DNA of 47,699 bases from Atkinsonella hypoxylon (lineage: Eukaryota > Ascomycota > Sordariomycetes > Hypocreales > Clavicipitaceae). The notes under the pieces were generated by a model that saw only the letters and a list, made by a program, of their open reading frames with translations, made no database searches and was not told where the DNA came from. The DNA is taken from NCBI GenBank assembly GCA_000729835.1, contig JFHB01000229.1:1-47699 (forward strand), given 5' to 3'. Made by a program: the position numbers and the translations under genes. Shown in pieces: positions 47,386 to 47,699 of the stretch. Position 1 is the first letter of the stretch. Every line of letters starts with the position of its first letter.

Positions 47386-47699
47386 GCCTTAATGCAATGC
47401 TTAACCACTGCACCAAAAGGTCTAGTTACAACCTCAGTTAGAGGAAGTGACGGTATTAAGCTCTATATAACATATTCAGCACGTAACAGATGCTGCAGCT
47501 ATTAGCAAGTGTTAGCTGACCTAGCTAATAGAGGGACCTTCTAAGCTTAGCATACAGTAGATCTAGCACTAAGCCTAGAATTATTACTAGTAGGGAATTG
47601 CACTCCTATAGTCTCTACTATGCGTACACTAAGCCTGTAGCTAGCTCTGCAACTAGACCTAGACCTGAAAAATTCCGCAGCCGCAGGAATTAAACACAC
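47386..47699. other. Unassigned sequence at the window edge
   Basis: Less AT-rich than the rest of the block. The minus strand holds a tRNA-like D-arm or A-box string (TGGTGCAGTGGTTAAGC, about 47401-47385) without the remaining tRNA arms. It may be a further insertion interrupting copia-2. No protein motif was seen. Confidence 0.4.

Larger units (their letters stand above)
27905..47699. repeat. RIP-like AT-rich block of nested LTR retrotransposons
   Basis: The block is AT-rich and TA-dense and nearly lacks CA and TG dinucleotides over long stretches. In 33241-33360, for example, there is no CA and no TG but 22 TA by my count. Reading frames of recognisable pol proteins are cut by TAA/TAG where Gln or Trp belongs, and Asp/Gly codons become Asn/Lys-type codons, as expected for C-to-T on either strand at CpA. 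This is the signature of repeat-induced point mutation. The part after about 44400 is less damaged. Components are listed separately. Confidence 0.9.

Overview
The window looks like nuclear DNA of a filamentous ascomycete (Pezizomycotina, probably a Hypocreales-type Sordariomycete). The genes are split by short GT..AG introns. There is a proline-rich Zn2Cys6 regulator, an FHA-kinase relic of a family that is expanded in these fungi, short ACCTAGGT palindromes, and about 20 kb of retrotransposon sequence damaged by C-to-T / G-to-A change at CpA/TpG, the pattern of repeat-induced point mutation (RIP). The lineage is inference.

Layout. 1-4138: no gene, many homopolymers and simple repeats. 4139-5661 (-): intact two-exon Zn2Cys6 regulator of 465 residues. 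5662-7560: its pyrimidine-rich upstream region. 7561-24614: about 17 kb of near-normal base composition without an intact gene. It holds microsatellites, a long imperfect hairpin (11524-11720), an unidentified coding relic (12549-13745, -), an FHA/Ser-Thr kinase pseudogene (14484-16434, -) and a small AT-rich patch (17245-17790). 24615-25197 (+): internally deleted SAM-methyltransferase pseudogene. 25922-27461 (-): intact four-exon histidine-phosphatase gene, orthologous in type to yeast SHB17 (sedoheptulose-1,7-bisphosphatase).

27905-47699: AT-rich, RIP-damaged nest of LTR retrotransposons, all with pol on the minus strand. Copia-1 (28395-30055 plus 41789-about 44392) is split inside its reverse transcriptase by an 11.7-kb Ty3/gypsy element (30056-41788) with two 483-bp LTRs and a 6-bp target duplication GTAGTT. 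Copia-2 (44393 to the window end) carries a 486-bp solo LTR of the same gypsy family in its reverse transcriptase (46189-46674), also with a 6-bp target duplication. The catalytic aspartates of all three reverse transcriptases, the copia-1 protease and the gypsy RNase H read as asparagine, each a G-to-A change.

Only two genes look functional (the regulator and the SHB17-type phosphatase), and they are not functionally linked. The rest fits an accessory or heterochromatic chromosome segment in which genes decay beside silenced repeats. I did not find a clearly new biological system. The least explained items are the mosaic RIP pattern across the gypsy LTRs, about 3.7 kb of unassigned sequence inside the gypsy element, and the decaying genes in the gene-poor zone.
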